The notes: generated from the letters alone by a model not told the origin. Shown: positions 50,590-57,410, counted from the stretch's first letter. The stretch: DNA of 64,000 nt from Cohnella sp. OV330 (GCF_900112065.1 NZ_FOKE01000016.1:55528-119527); one strand, 5' to 3'. Translations and numbers: made by a program.

Positions 50590-50639
50590 ATCATACCGCC
50601 TTTTATTTGTCAAAATATGGTATTTACAATATGGTATTT
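50590..50639 (-). promoter_or_regulatory. Promoter of the membrane-peptide cassette with direct-repeat operator
   Basis: Minus strand: perfect -35 TTGACA (50608-50613) with a -10-like GATACT/TACTCT 15-17 nt on. Immediately upstream lie two AATATGGTATTT repeats (50614-50625 and 50628-50639), 14 bp apart. Confidence 0.6.
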
Positions 50640-50683
50640 CTATTGTATAACCAAGTTCCTTGTTCTACTGAATTGTGCGGGAA

Positions 50684-50780
50684 AGCACTTTTCAAAAATA
50701 AATTTTACGGAGCAAACGAGAGTAAACTCTGCCACATACACTTAAAACAATTCATTCGGCACTGGGTAGGGTCAATTTAT
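50684..50780. repeat. Diverged duplicate B (pairs with 50041-50131)
   Basis: Gap-free counterpart of duplicate A. The 334-bp gap 50554-50888 otherwise holds the cassette promoter and the recombinase terminator; no gene is seen. Confidence 0.55.
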
Positions 50781-50808
50781 AAACCCCCTAAAAGCTTCTG
50801 TAGAGCAT

Positions 50809-50838
50809 TAAAAAAAGCCACACCTCTGTGGATGGGCT
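50809..50838 (-). terminator. Terminator of the serine recombinase gene
   Basis: Minus strand AGCC...CCAC-AGA-GGTG-GGCT followed by T7. Confidence 0.7.
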
Positions 50839-50888
50839 CTGCTCATATCAGTTCATATAAAAGCCCGCAGCGGCTCTCAGACTGTCTC

Positions 50889-51452
50889 TTATGTTGCGTC
50901 CCGCTTCCTCCGATTAAGTTCGCGATACAACGAGCCTTTTGTAACTCCCGTTAATTCTTCGATCTCGCTGACGCTATGAGTCTTGCCTTCGTACAACTTA
51001 ATCGCCTTATCAAGCTTCTTGGCGTCTGTCCTAGGACGCCCGCCGTTTCTTCCCCGAGCTCTAGCAGCTTCTAGCCCCGCTACTGTACGTTCCCGGATAA
51101 TGTCCCGCTCAAACTCCGCGAATACCGCCATCATACCGAAAAGCGCCTTTCCTGCGGCAGTAGACGTGTCTATCTTGTCGGATAGGCTTACGAACTCGAC
51201 TTCGTTCTTTTTCAACTGGAATAGAATGTCGAATAGCTTTTGAGTCGATCGCGCCAAACGATCGAGCTTATAGACTATGAACGTATCGCCTTCACGAAGA
51301 TTGTCCAACGCCTTAGCAAGTTCAGCGCGATCGTCCTTACCGCCGCTTGCCTTCTCAGTGTAAATCTTATCAAAACCGAAAGCCTTCAATGCATCTAACT
51401 GAAGATCAAGCGATTGGTCTGCGGTCGAAACCCGCGCATAGGCGATTTTCAT
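50889..51452 (-). CDS. Serine recombinase (resolvase/invertase family)
   Basis: A 187-residue small serine recombinase. The catalytic Ser9 lies in IAYARVSTADQSLDLQLDAL, and the family arginines in VYKLDRLARSTQKLFDI. The middle FVSLSDKIDTSTAAGKALFG and FAEFERDIIRERTVAGLEAA are standard, and the C-terminal HTH is SVSEIEELTGVTKGSLYREL. It would resolve or invert DNA at a nearby res/hix-type site; CGTACC repeats upstream are candidates. AAGGAACGG precedes the ATG. Having this in addition to a tyrosine integrase suggests that the element has a plasmid-like phase or was built from two modules. Confidence 0.93.
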   Translation of the reverse strand: MKIAYARVSTADQSLDLQLDALKAFGFDKIYTEKASGGKDDRAELAKALDNLREGDTFIVYKLDRLARSTQKLFDILFQLKKNEVEFVSLSDKIDTSTAAGKALFGMMAVFAEFERDIIRERTVAGLEAARARGRNGGRPRTDAKKLDKAIKLYEGKTHSVSEIEELTGVTKGSLYRELNRRKRDAT

Positions 51453-51498
51453 TTGAACCGTTCCTTCGTATGTATTGTTTTATCTATCATACCATAAA

Positions 51499-51610
51499 CG
51501 TACCTTTTCGTTAATATGATTTTGATACGGGTATCGTACCGAATTTGAAGCGGAATAGGGAACATATCAAGCTATTATGGAATCGTTTCATAAATAATCG
51601 TTTTCGTACC
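51499..51610. promoter_or_regulatory. Candidate recombination (res-like) site
   Basis: CGTACC occurs at 51499-51504, 51535-51540 and 51605-51610, each next to A/T-rich sequence, with the small dyad GATACGGGTATC (51524-51535) between. It lies directly upstream of the serine recombinase gene, the usual place of res sites. Confidence 0.4.
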
Positions 51611-51624
51611 AAAATTAATTTACC

Positions 51625-51667
51625 AAAAAGAAGCGAAGCGCCCCCCTGACCGCCGTAGGCGTGTCAG
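51625..51667 (-). terminator. Probable terminator behind the replication-protein gene
   Basis: CTGAC...GCC-GTA-GGC...GTCAG double stem, with a T-rich tract (TTCTTTTTGG) on the minus strand. Confidence 0.5.
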
Positions 51668-51746
51668 AGGATTCTTTGCTTTTTATAGGTTCTTTAAGTT
51701 CTTTTAATAAACCCAAAGTATTAATTATATATACAAGTTCATCCCC

Positions 51747-51837
51747 TGCACTTTAGTCATTCCATAAGTGCAAACAATGCACCCGAAAAAGAAACAAGTG
51801 CAGATTCTGCACTTTATTAGGGGCAGATACTGCACTT
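51747..51837. repeat. Iteron-like cluster of TGCACTT/AAGTGCA
   Basis: Copies at 51747, 51766 (inverted), 51778 (partial), 51796 (inverted), 51808 and 51831. The pair at 51796-51814 forms a perfect 19-bp palindrome AAGTGCAGA-T-TCTGCACTT. The last copy overlaps the stop codon of the probable replication protein. Confidence 0.65.
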
Positions 51838-52606
51838 ATTTTGATGCCAACTGATATTTTACAACGCCCTCGTAAAGGTCATTCCAAAACATCGTACACA
51901 GTTGACTGTAGTCTTGGTTGGGATTTGACAACATGGATTCCACGTACTTCATGTAAATTCCTTTGTCTGCGACCGTTCTGCTGAAGCATTCAACAAACTT
52001 CTTCCGCCATTCAGTAATACTTTGCTCCCCTTTGATAATCCAGTTCAATGTGCAGATTTCGTTTGGGGCGGTTGAATCTGATTCCTTCATTTCTTTACAG
52101 TCTTGTATTTCCTCAGTTACCTGCACTTCTTCCCATTCGAGGGAACGAAGATTACCTTTATAGTAATTGCGTTCCGCGAATGCGTGAGCCATTTCAGAGA
52201 GGATAATGTACGGGTTGAAGTCTAGCTTCTGAATAGTGTAAACATTATTTCTCTTCTTCTTCGACACACTAATGAAGCCTTTAGATTTCAGGGAGTTAGT
52301 CTTACCAGTCATTTTGTTCTTGACTGTTCGTAAAGGAATCCCTGTCTTAATTGCTATCAAGCCCTGTTCAACTTGTGCTATTCCCTCAGTATTCATCCAA
52401 GAGTATAATTCGACAAGGATGTTTATTTCATCACTATCAAGGAAGTAACACCTTCTGATAACCTGCGGCAAGTTGATGTAATACGATGAATTGGGGCTTA
52501 GTATACTATCCCCAAAGATAAATCCATCCTCCGTAACTGAATGGTGATTAGCCATGCTGTTTATCATTGCATTTCTCTTCTTCATTACGCTCTCTTGACT
52601 GAACAT
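51836..52606 (-). CDS. Probable replication initiator-like protein
   Basis: A 256-residue protein that resembles winged-helix replication initiators of plasmids and phage-like elements (RepA_N/DnaD-like). After a short lead, a strand-helix region YINLPQVIRRCYFLDSDEIN precedes a wHTH with AIKTGIPLRTVKNKMTGKTN and LKSKGFISVSKKKRNNVYTI, the wing. The acidic C-terminal half has no recognised domain. The ATG overlaps the stop of the preceding HTH gene (TAATG). Iteron-like TGCACTT repeats directly follow, as origins often lie next to rep genes. The replication role is an inference. Confidence 0.55.
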   Translation of the reverse strand: MFSQESVMKKRNAMINSMANHHSVTEDGFIFGDSILSPNSSYYINLPQVIRRCYFLDSDEINILVELYSWMNTEGIAQVEQGLIAIKTGIPLRTVKNKMTGKTNSLKSKGFISVSKKKRNNVYTIQKLDFNPYIILSEMAHAFAERNYYKGNLRSLEWEEVQVTEEIQDCKEMKESDSTAPNEICTLNWIIKGEQSITEWRKKFVECFSRTVADKGIYMKYVESMLSNPNQDYSQLCTMFWNDLYEGVVKYQLASK

Positions 52607-52791
52607 TATATTTTCCGCCCCCTTCTGTGAATGTACTCTTTAACTGCTGAGCGGCTTATCATATAAGAGCAGGTCTTGCCGTCACCAATTTTCACAGCGT
52701 CAAGCTGACGGGCTTGTATCGCCCTCAGAATCGTTCTAGGGCTAACCCCTGCAATCTTAGCGGCTTCTTTGCGACTCAATATTTCATTCAT
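52606..52791 (-). CDS. Small excisionase-type helix-turn-helix protein
   Basis: A 61-residue winged-helix protein of the excisionase/MerR-like superfamily: LSRKEAAKIAGVSPRTILRA followed by QLDAVKIGDGKTCSYMISRS, where the wing is, and VKEYIHRRGRK. AAAGGGGG is about 8 nt before the ATG. It is translationally coupled to the replication-like gene behind it, so it may control or assist replication of the element instead of excision. Confidence 0.78.
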   Translation of the reverse strand: MNEILSRKEAAKIAGVSPRTILRAIQARQLDAVKIGDGKTCSYMISRSAVKEYIHRRGRKI

Positions 52792-52880
52792 GCCCTGTCC
52801 CCCTTTGGAGTTGGTCTAAGTTAGTGACAGTGAAGGGTAAAAAAATAACCTTCCCATTTTAGTAATCGTTGCAACAGATC

Positions 52881-52962
52881 GTTCAGTTGCAGGAGAATGT
52901 GCCTATAATGTAGACACGTCCTTATTCTCCGCCCCTGCCATGACTCAGCAGGGGCTTTCTTT
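52881..52962 (+). ncRNA. Candidate short plus-strand RNA
   Basis: TATAAT (52904-52909) with a weak -35 (GTTCAG, 17 bp upstream), then about 50 nt later an 8-bp terminator stem GCCCCTGC/GCAGGGGC followed by TTTCTTTG. AGGAGAAT and ATTCTCC, on either side, can also pair. It runs opposite to the surrounding genes. Confidence 0.4.
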
Positions 52963-52979
52963 GTATCCGGTCGGGGCGG

Positions 52980-53222
52980 CTACTCGGCGTTCGGAACGAT
53001 AAGCGTAATATCGTAACCCTTTTCTTGCAGAACTTTGACTAGGTGGGCTTCCTCAACCAAGTAAGGGTAACGACCATACCCTCGCTTGTTGTTGGGTACT
53101 CGCTCTGCTTTTAATGTGCCGCTTCTCACCCATGACATTACCGTATCTTCACTTACGAACCGTCCGCGATTAGAAGCCGACAGTTTATGAGCAATAGTTG
53201 CGAGTGTGTACATTCTTTCCAC
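52980..53222 (-). CDS. Small helix-turn-helix protein (excisionase-like)
   Basis: An 80-residue protein started by GTG 53222, which follows GGGGAG by 9 nt; a longer reading to 53291 has no ribosome site. The HTH YTLATIAHKLSASNRGRFVS leads to SEDTVMSWVRSGTLKAERVP, and a wing-like NNKRGYGRYPYLVEEAHLVK. This is a MerR/excisionase-like wHTH with a C-terminal extension. It is the third of three tandem HTH genes with gaps of only 2-3 bp. Confidence 0.72.
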   Translation of the reverse strand: MERMYTLATIAHKLSASNRGRFVSEDTVMSWVRSGTLKAERVPNNKRGYGRYPYLVEEAHLVKVLQEKGYDITLIVPNAE

Positions 53223-53224
53223 GA

Positions 53225-53428
53225 TTAACGTCTCCCCTCGTTGATTGATTGCTCTACGAAGGCTCTTAAATCGGCTTCTCGAACTCGCCATAGCGTCCCG
53301 GCTAACTTCATTGCCTTAATGCGCCCCTCACCAAGCCACTTGTAGCAAGTTACCATTTCAATGTTCAACATCTTGGCTACATCATCAGCGGAGTAAAGGC
53401 GACCGAGGTACGTCTTCATATCTTCCAT
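53225..53428 (-). CDS. Excisionase-family helix-turn-helix protein
   Basis: A 67-residue wHTH: LYSADDVAKMLNIEMVTCYK, then WLGEGRIKAMKLAGTLWRVR, which are the helix and wing of the excisionase (Xis/MerR-like) family, and a short C-terminal helix EADLRAFVEQSINE. GGAGG lies about 10 nt before the ATG, inside the end of the previous gene. Middle member of the tandem trio. Confidence 0.82.
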   Translation of the reverse strand: MEDMKTYLGRLYSADDVAKMLNIEMVTCYKWLGEGRIKAMKLAGTLWRVREADLRAFVEQSINEGRR

Positions 53429-53431
53429 GAT

Positions 53432-53608
53432 TTACTGACCTCCGTTCGTGTTATTGAGTATGAAATGCCTTAGCGATTCTTGTGGAATCCTAATTGAGCC
53501 GCCCACTTTGACGCTTGGCAATGTCCCATTGTGGGTCATTGCATATACTGTGGTGTAAGATAGTTGCAGAATGTCCATGACATCCTTGATTGTGTATAGC
53601 CGCTCCAT
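53432..53608 (-). CDS. Excisionase-family helix-turn-helix protein
   Basis: A 58-residue wHTH: RLYTIKDVMDILQLSYTTVY and MTHNGTLPSVKVGGSIRIPQ, followed by ESLRHFILN, a standard excisionase-type domain. ATG 53608 is preferred. Its ribosome site (GGAAGGGG) lies inside the 3' arm of a strong hairpin at 53616-53666, suggesting translational or attenuation control. First member of the trio and the best candidate for the element's Xis. Confidence 0.82.
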   Translation of the reverse strand: MERLYTIKDVMDILQLSYTTVYAMTHNGTLPSVKVGGSIRIPQESLRHFILNNTNGGQ

Positions 53609-53615
53609 GAGCAAC

Positions 53616-53666
53616 AAACCCCTTCCTGTATTGGAATCGTTACAGTTCCAATATAAGAAGGGGTTT
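53616..53666 (-). promoter_or_regulatory. 51-nt hairpin covering the ribosome site of the first HTH gene
   Basis: Minus strand: AAACCCCTTC, then ATTGGAA, loop CTGTAACGA, TTCCAAT, then GGAAGGGGTTT. The second outer arm is the ribosome site of the gene at 53608. The remaining gap up to 53955 has no gene that I can support. Confidence 0.7.
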
Positions 53667-53955
53667 ATAAATTTTTAACATTCAGTTGTAACAATAGATA
53701 AATCTCGATATTTTCCGATATTCTTTGAAATTCATGAATCCTCTTTCTTTGGTCAGACGGAAGGACAACGAAGCTAACCTTTTTGAACATAAAACAGGAA
53801 GTTTCCGCATTAATAATCGGACACAATCACAAGATAGCATCTGTTCAGAACCGGATATTGTTAAATACCCTTGAACGTTCATTTAGTGATATGTCCCCTG
53901 CCTTACGCACTAAGAATACTTGATCGTTCCTTTCTCAAACGCCCAATTTTGGCTT

Positions 53956-54096
53956 TTATGGCTTCTTTACGCTCTGCCGTGGTATCTTATGCCCGAACTC
54001 CAAGACAAGCTTACAATGCCTTCTCGCGATTTCTACAAGCCTTTGAGCAACATCTTCATCCTCCATAGCCAACCATACCTTCCGTGTCGTCACCAT
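53956..54096 (-). CDS. Short ORF translationally coupled to the integrase
   Basis: A 46-residue protein whose ATG lies inside the last codons of the integrase gene (CAATGGTGA: TGG-TGA ends the integrase, ATG-GTG starts this one). The sequence KVWLAMEDEDVAQRLVEIAR is a charged amphipathic helix; the end is IPRQSVKKP. It may be a complete small partner or the start of a longer, now broken gene. No family is recognised. Confidence 0.5.
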   Translation of the reverse strand: MVTTRKVWLAMEDEDVAQRLVEIARRHCKLVLEFGHKIPRQSVKKP

Positions 54097-55151
54097 TGCT
54101 CAGTCCCCCCGTTCATGAACTTCTCGTATTGCTCACGAACATCGGCAACATCTTGATTAACATAACGGTTGACCATCTCCATTGAGGAATGCCCAAGCAG
54201 TCGACGTAATGAAAACGGGTCACCAGTTGCCTTTATATAGCGAGTCGCAAACGTATGACGGAAAGTGTGGGGGCTTATGCGAACGCCTGAAATCTTTGCT
54301 CTTTTACCGATAAAACTAATACACCTTGTTGCCCAATTCATATCTAACGCCCGTCCGAATTCATTGAGAAATAAATTGGGGGCTTGTCCGTTCTTCTCGT
54401 GCCAAGCGAGGTAAATAACCAATAGCTCTTGTGTCCTTGCTCCGAAATACACCGTCCGTGCTTTTCTAGTTTTAGCTGATTCAGCACGAACAGAAGCAGA
54501 ACGACTCTGTAAGTCAACTTCTTCTACAAAAATCCTCATGCACTCACCTATGCGAACCCCTGTATCAAGCAGGAAGGACATTAATAAGGCATCACGCAGT
54601 CCAGTAAAAGTAGTCAGTTCACAGCAATTGAATAGCTTTCGTTCCTGTGCCTTTGAGATAACCTGAAAGTCTTCTTCCGGTACTTTTAACAATTCTACAT
54701 TTTCGAACGGAGACTCTTTAATGATTCCCTCACTCATAGCCCAATTAAACATTGCTTTAATTGTTCTCAATCTGATGTTTATTGTGGAGGGCTTCAACCT
54801 CTGAACCGTCAACATAGATGAAATCCATGTACGAATAACATCTCGATTAGGTACAAAGTTATCAAGACCGCTGTACTCGGATGCCAAGAAACAACAAAAC
54901 CATTTCATGTGTTTTCTGTAGTCTTCTAAGGTCCGCTCTGCCGCCCCTGCCGCTTGCCGTGCGGCATAGTAGCGGTTAAATAGCTTATTCAGTGTCAGCG
55001 TCTCAAGACAAGGTTTCTCGGCTTCTTGAAGGGTGGAGCGGGGCGTTTCCAAGACCGAAGGAGTAAGGCGGTCTAATAACCGCTGTGGAATGTCCAAATG
55101 ATTCTTTCTTTGCCCGCGCTTATGCGGCGTTTTTCCTGTACTTTTGCTCAT
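54090..55151 (-). CDS. Tyrosine recombinase/integrase
   Basis: A 353-residue phage-type integrase. A basic N-terminus (GKTPHKRGQRKNHLD) is followed by a core-binding SAM-like domain (LNKLFNRYYAARQAAGAAER) and the catalytic domain with all key residues: Arg in LDTGVRIGECMRI, Lys in the beta hairpin after SAKTRKARTVYF, H-x-x-R in SPHTFRHTFATRYI, His in LLGHSSMEMVNRY, and Tyr in NRYVNQD. GGAGGAACTGA precedes the ATG. It lies 131 bp from the intact att copy within tRNA-Ser and is the enzyme expected to insert and, with an Xis, excise this element. Confidence 0.95.
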   Translation of the reverse strand: MSKSTGKTPHKRGQRKNHLDIPQRLLDRLTPSVLETPRSTLQEAEKPCLETLTLNKLFNRYYAARQAAGAAERTLEDYRKHMKWFCCFLASEYSGLDNFVPNRDVIRTWISSMLTVQRLKPSTINIRLRTIKAMFNWAMSEGIIKESPFENVELLKVPEEDFQVISKAQERKLFNCCELTTFTGLRDALLMSFLLDTGVRIGECMRIFVEEVDLQSRSASVRAESAKTRKARTVYFGARTQELLVIYLAWHEKNGQAPNLFLNEFGRALDMNWATRCISFIGKRAKISGVRISPHTFRHTFATRYIKATGDPFSLRRLLGHSSMEMVNRYVNQDVADVREQYEKFMNGGTEQW

Positions 55152-55194
55152 ATTCAGTTCCTCCCGTTAGGTTTTCCTCCAACGGTCACGAACA

Positions 55195-55237
55195 CAAAAA
55201 AACGCACCCGACCGCTGTTCAACGGTTAAGTGCGTTT
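55195..55237 (-). terminator. Terminator downstream of tRNA-Ser
   Basis: Minus-strand AAACGCAC-ACCG/CGGT-GTGCGTTT followed by TTTT. A second dyad, CGCCGCA/TGCGGCG, lies between it and the tRNA (55248-55269). Confidence 0.75.
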
Positions 55238-55282
55238 CAGTCATCATCGCCGCAAAGCCTTATGCGGCGGGGGATTTTACAA

Positions 55283-55349
55283 GTATGGCGGAGAGAGTGG
55301 GATTCGAACCCACGTGGGCTTGCACCCTAACGGTTTTCAAGACCGCCCC
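55283..55349 (-). repeat. attR: 67-bp direct repeat inside the intact tRNA-Ser
   Basis: Identical to 47602-47668; the copy continuous with the 5' part of the tRNA, so the gene is restored after integration. Confidence 0.93.
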
Positions 55350-55374
55350 GTTATGACCGCTTCGGTATCTCTCC
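55286..55374 (-). tRNA. tRNA-Ser (anticodon UGA)
   Basis: An 89-nt class II tRNA: acceptor GGAGAGA/TCTCTCC, anticodon loop CTTGAAA (TGA), variable arm, T-loop GGTTCGAATCC, encoded CCA. It sits 78 bp downstream of serS on the same strand, as in Bacillus, and is the integration target of the element. Confidence 0.95.
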
Positions 55375-55452
55375 AAGATCAGAGCGCATTGGACTCCTCG
55401 CGTGAGGTCGGCCAACCCGCTCCGTAATCATATCATACGCCCGAGAGCGCGA

Positions 55453-56739
55453 TCAACCCCTGCGAGGCGCGATGACTTCGAGCCCGCCCATGTACGGGCG
55501 CAGCGCCTCGGGTACGACGACCGTGCCGTCCGCCTGCTGATAGTTCTCGAGGATCGCGGCGACGGTGCGGCCGAGCGCGAGACCCGAGCCGTTCAGCGTA
55601 TGCACGTGCTCCGGCTTCGCGCCTGTCTCGCGGCGGAAGCGGATGCCCGCGCGTCGCGCCTGAAAGTCCTCGAAGTTCGTGCAGGACGAGATCTCGCGGT
55701 AGGTCGCCATGCTCGGCAGCCACACTTCGAGATCGTAAGTCTTCGCCGAACCGAAGCCCATGTCGCCCGTGCAGAGCGCGAGCACGCGGTACGGCAGGCC
55801 AAGCAGCTGCAAGACGCGTTCGGCTTCGTTCGTCAGCGACTCCAGCGCGTCGTACGACGTCTCGGGATCGACGAGCTTGACCAGCTCGACCTTGTTGAAC
55901 TGATGCTGGCGGATCAGACCGCGCGTATCGCGACCCGCCGCTCCCGCCTCGGAGCGAAAGCAGGCGCTGAACGCCACGAGCTTGCGCGGCAGCTGTTCCT
56001 TCGCCAAGATCTCCTCGCGGTGAAGGTTCGTGACGGGCACCTCTGCCGTCGGGATCAGGTAATACTCCGTGCCGGCGATCTTGAACAGGTCCTCTTCGAA
56101 CTTGGGCAGTTGGCCCGTGCCGACGAGGCTGTCGCGATTGACGATATACGGCGGCAGAATCTCTTCGTAGCCGTGCTGATCCGCGTGCAGATCCATCATG
56201 AAGTTGATGAGCGCGCGCTCAAGACGTGCACCGAGGCCCTTGTAGAAAACGAAGCGCGAGCCCGTGACCTTCGCCGCAGACTCGAAGTCGAGGATGCCGA
56301 GTCCCTCGGCAATCTCCCAGTGCGCCTTCGGCTCGAAGCCGAGGCTCGTCTGCTCGCCGACGCGGCGGATCTCGACGTTGTCCGCTTCGCTCGCGCCGAC
56401 CGGCACGCTCTCGTGCGGGATATTCGGCACCGCGAGCAGCAGCGCGTCGGACTCGGCCTCAAGACCGCGAAGCTCCTCGTCGATCTGCTTGATCCGGTCG
56501 CCGACGTCCTTCATCTCGGCGATCAGTCCCTCGGCGTCGCCGCCGCTCTTTTTGAGCTTGGCCACTTCTTGGGAGACGACGTTGCGCCGATTTTTAAGAT
56601 TGTCGCTTTCGGTCTGCAGCTCGCGGCGTCGGGCGTCGATCGCCGGAAACGCGGCGATCAGCTCCTCCGAAGCGCCCCGCTTCTTCAGCGCGTCCGCTAC
56701 CTTGCCGTAGTCGGTGCGCAGCAACTTGATATCGATCAT
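55453..56739 (-). CDS. serS: Seryl-tRNA synthetase
   Basis: The 428-residue class II synthetase that charges tRNA-Ser. The N-terminal long helical arm (about 30-100; AELKKSGGDAEGLIAEMKDV) binds the variable arm of the tRNA. The catalytic domain carries motif 2 as CFRSEAGAAGRDTRGLIRQHQF and motif 3 as LNGSGLALGRTVAAILENYQ. CAGGAGGATCA precedes the ATG. The gene lies behind pdxT in the conserved dacA-pdxS-pdxT-serS order and directly ahead of tRNA-Ser. No T-box leader is seen in the 77-nt gap upstream. Confidence 0.97.
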   Translation of the reverse strand: MIDIKLLRTDYGKVADALKKRGASEELIAAFPAIDARRRELQTESDNLKNRRNVVSQEVAKLKKSGGDAEGLIAEMKDVGDRIKQIDEELRGLEAESDALLLAVPNIPHESVPVGASEADNVEIRRVGEQTSLGFEPKAHWEIAEGLGILDFESAAKVTGSRFVFYKGLGARLERALINFMMDLHADQHGYEEILPPYIVNRDSLVGTGQLPKFEEDLFKIAGTEYYLIPTAEVPVTNLHREEILAKEQLPRKLVAFSACFRSEAGAAGRDTRGLIRQHQFNKVELVKLVDPETSYDALESLTNEAERVLQLLGLPYRVLALCTGDMGFGSAKTYDLEVWLPSMATYREISSCTNFEDFQARRAGIRFRRETGAKPEHVHTLNGSGLALGRTVAAILENYQQADGTVVVPEALRPYMGGLEVIAPRRG

Positions 56740-56816
56740 CGGTAGGTGATCCTCCTGACCCTGCGAAGGGAAGTATGCGTTGGCGTAGGCGCGTGCCTTA
56801 GCCTATGCTTGTGCGT

Positions 56817-57410
56817 TTATGCTTGTCCTTGGCCTGGGCCCGCGGCCTCGCGCGCCATGTCGATGAACAGGCCGTGCAGGCGGTAATCGTCCGTCAACTC
56901 GGGGTGGTACGAGGCCGCGAGCAGATGCCCCTGTCTGGCTGTGACGATCTCGTCCTTGTAGACGGACAGCACCTCGACGTTCGGCCCGACCTCTGTGATG
57001 AGAGGCGCGCGAATGAACACCGCGCGCAGCGGAGACTCGATGCCCTTGACAGGCAGGTCGGTCTCGAAGCTCTCGCGCTGGCGTCCGAACGCATTGCGCG
57101 CGACCGTTATGTCCATCAGCTGCAGATGCGGCTCCTCGTCGCCCGTCAGGCGCTCCGCCAACACGATGAGGCCGGCGCAGGTGCCGAATACGGGCTTGCC
57201 TGCGGCGGCGTAGCCGCGTACCGCTTCGATGAATCCGTATTTGCGCATCAGCTTGCCGATCGTCGTGCTCTCCCCGCCGGGGATGATGAGGCCGTCGATC
57301 TCCTCCAGCTGCTCCGTGCGCTTGACCGCGACGCCTTCGCCGCCGGCGAGCTCGATGCTGCGGATATGCTCCGCTACCGCGCCTTGCAGCGCCAGAACTC
57401 CGATTTTCAT
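56817..57410 (-). CDS. pdxT: Pyridoxal 5'-phosphate synthase glutaminase subunit PdxT
   Basis: A 197-residue class I glutamine amidotransferase that releases ammonia for PdxS during vitamin B6 synthesis. The N-terminus MKIGVLALQGAVAEHIRSIE is diagnostic. The catalytic Cys lies in FGTCAGLIVLAERL, and the His-Glu pair in SYHPELTDDYRLHGLFI. GAAGG lies about 10 nt before the ATG. It follows pdxS after a 160-nt gap with GC-rich dyads. Confidence 0.97.
   Translation of the reverse strand: MKIGVLALQGAVAEHIRSIELAGGEGVAVKRTEQLEEIDGLIIPGGESTTIGKLMRKYGFIEAVRGYAAAGKPVFGTCAGLIVLAERLTGDEEPHLQLMDITVARNAFGRQRESFETDLPVKGIESPLRAVFIRAPLITEVGPNVEVLSVYKDEIVTARQGHLLAASYHPELTDDYRLHGLFIDMAREAAGPGQGQA

Larger units (their letters stand above)
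47602..55349. mobile_element. Integrated genetic element in tRNA-Ser(UGA), 7,681 bp repeat to repeat
   Basis: Perfect 67-bp direct repeats flank an AT-rich region (the 48-50 kb part is roughly one third GC by eye, against about 60% outside). The tyrosine integrase is the gene next to the intact tRNA copy, as in tRNA-targeting islands. Cargo in order: OLD-family nuclease, two small proteins, serine recombinase, probable replication initiator with iteron-like repeats, four small HTH proteins, a short coupled ORF, integrase. No relaxase, capsid, terminase or type IV secretion gene is present, so it is a compact integrative or satellite-type element, not a prophage or conjugative element. Confidence 0.88.

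Noticed and set aside
53682..53882. 66-residue minus-strand open frame between the integrase and the HTH genes
   Set aside because: No convincing start or domain; composition fits non-coding DNA.
56740..56816. T-box leader of serS
   Set aside because: The 77-nt gap is too short and lacks the T-box sequence.
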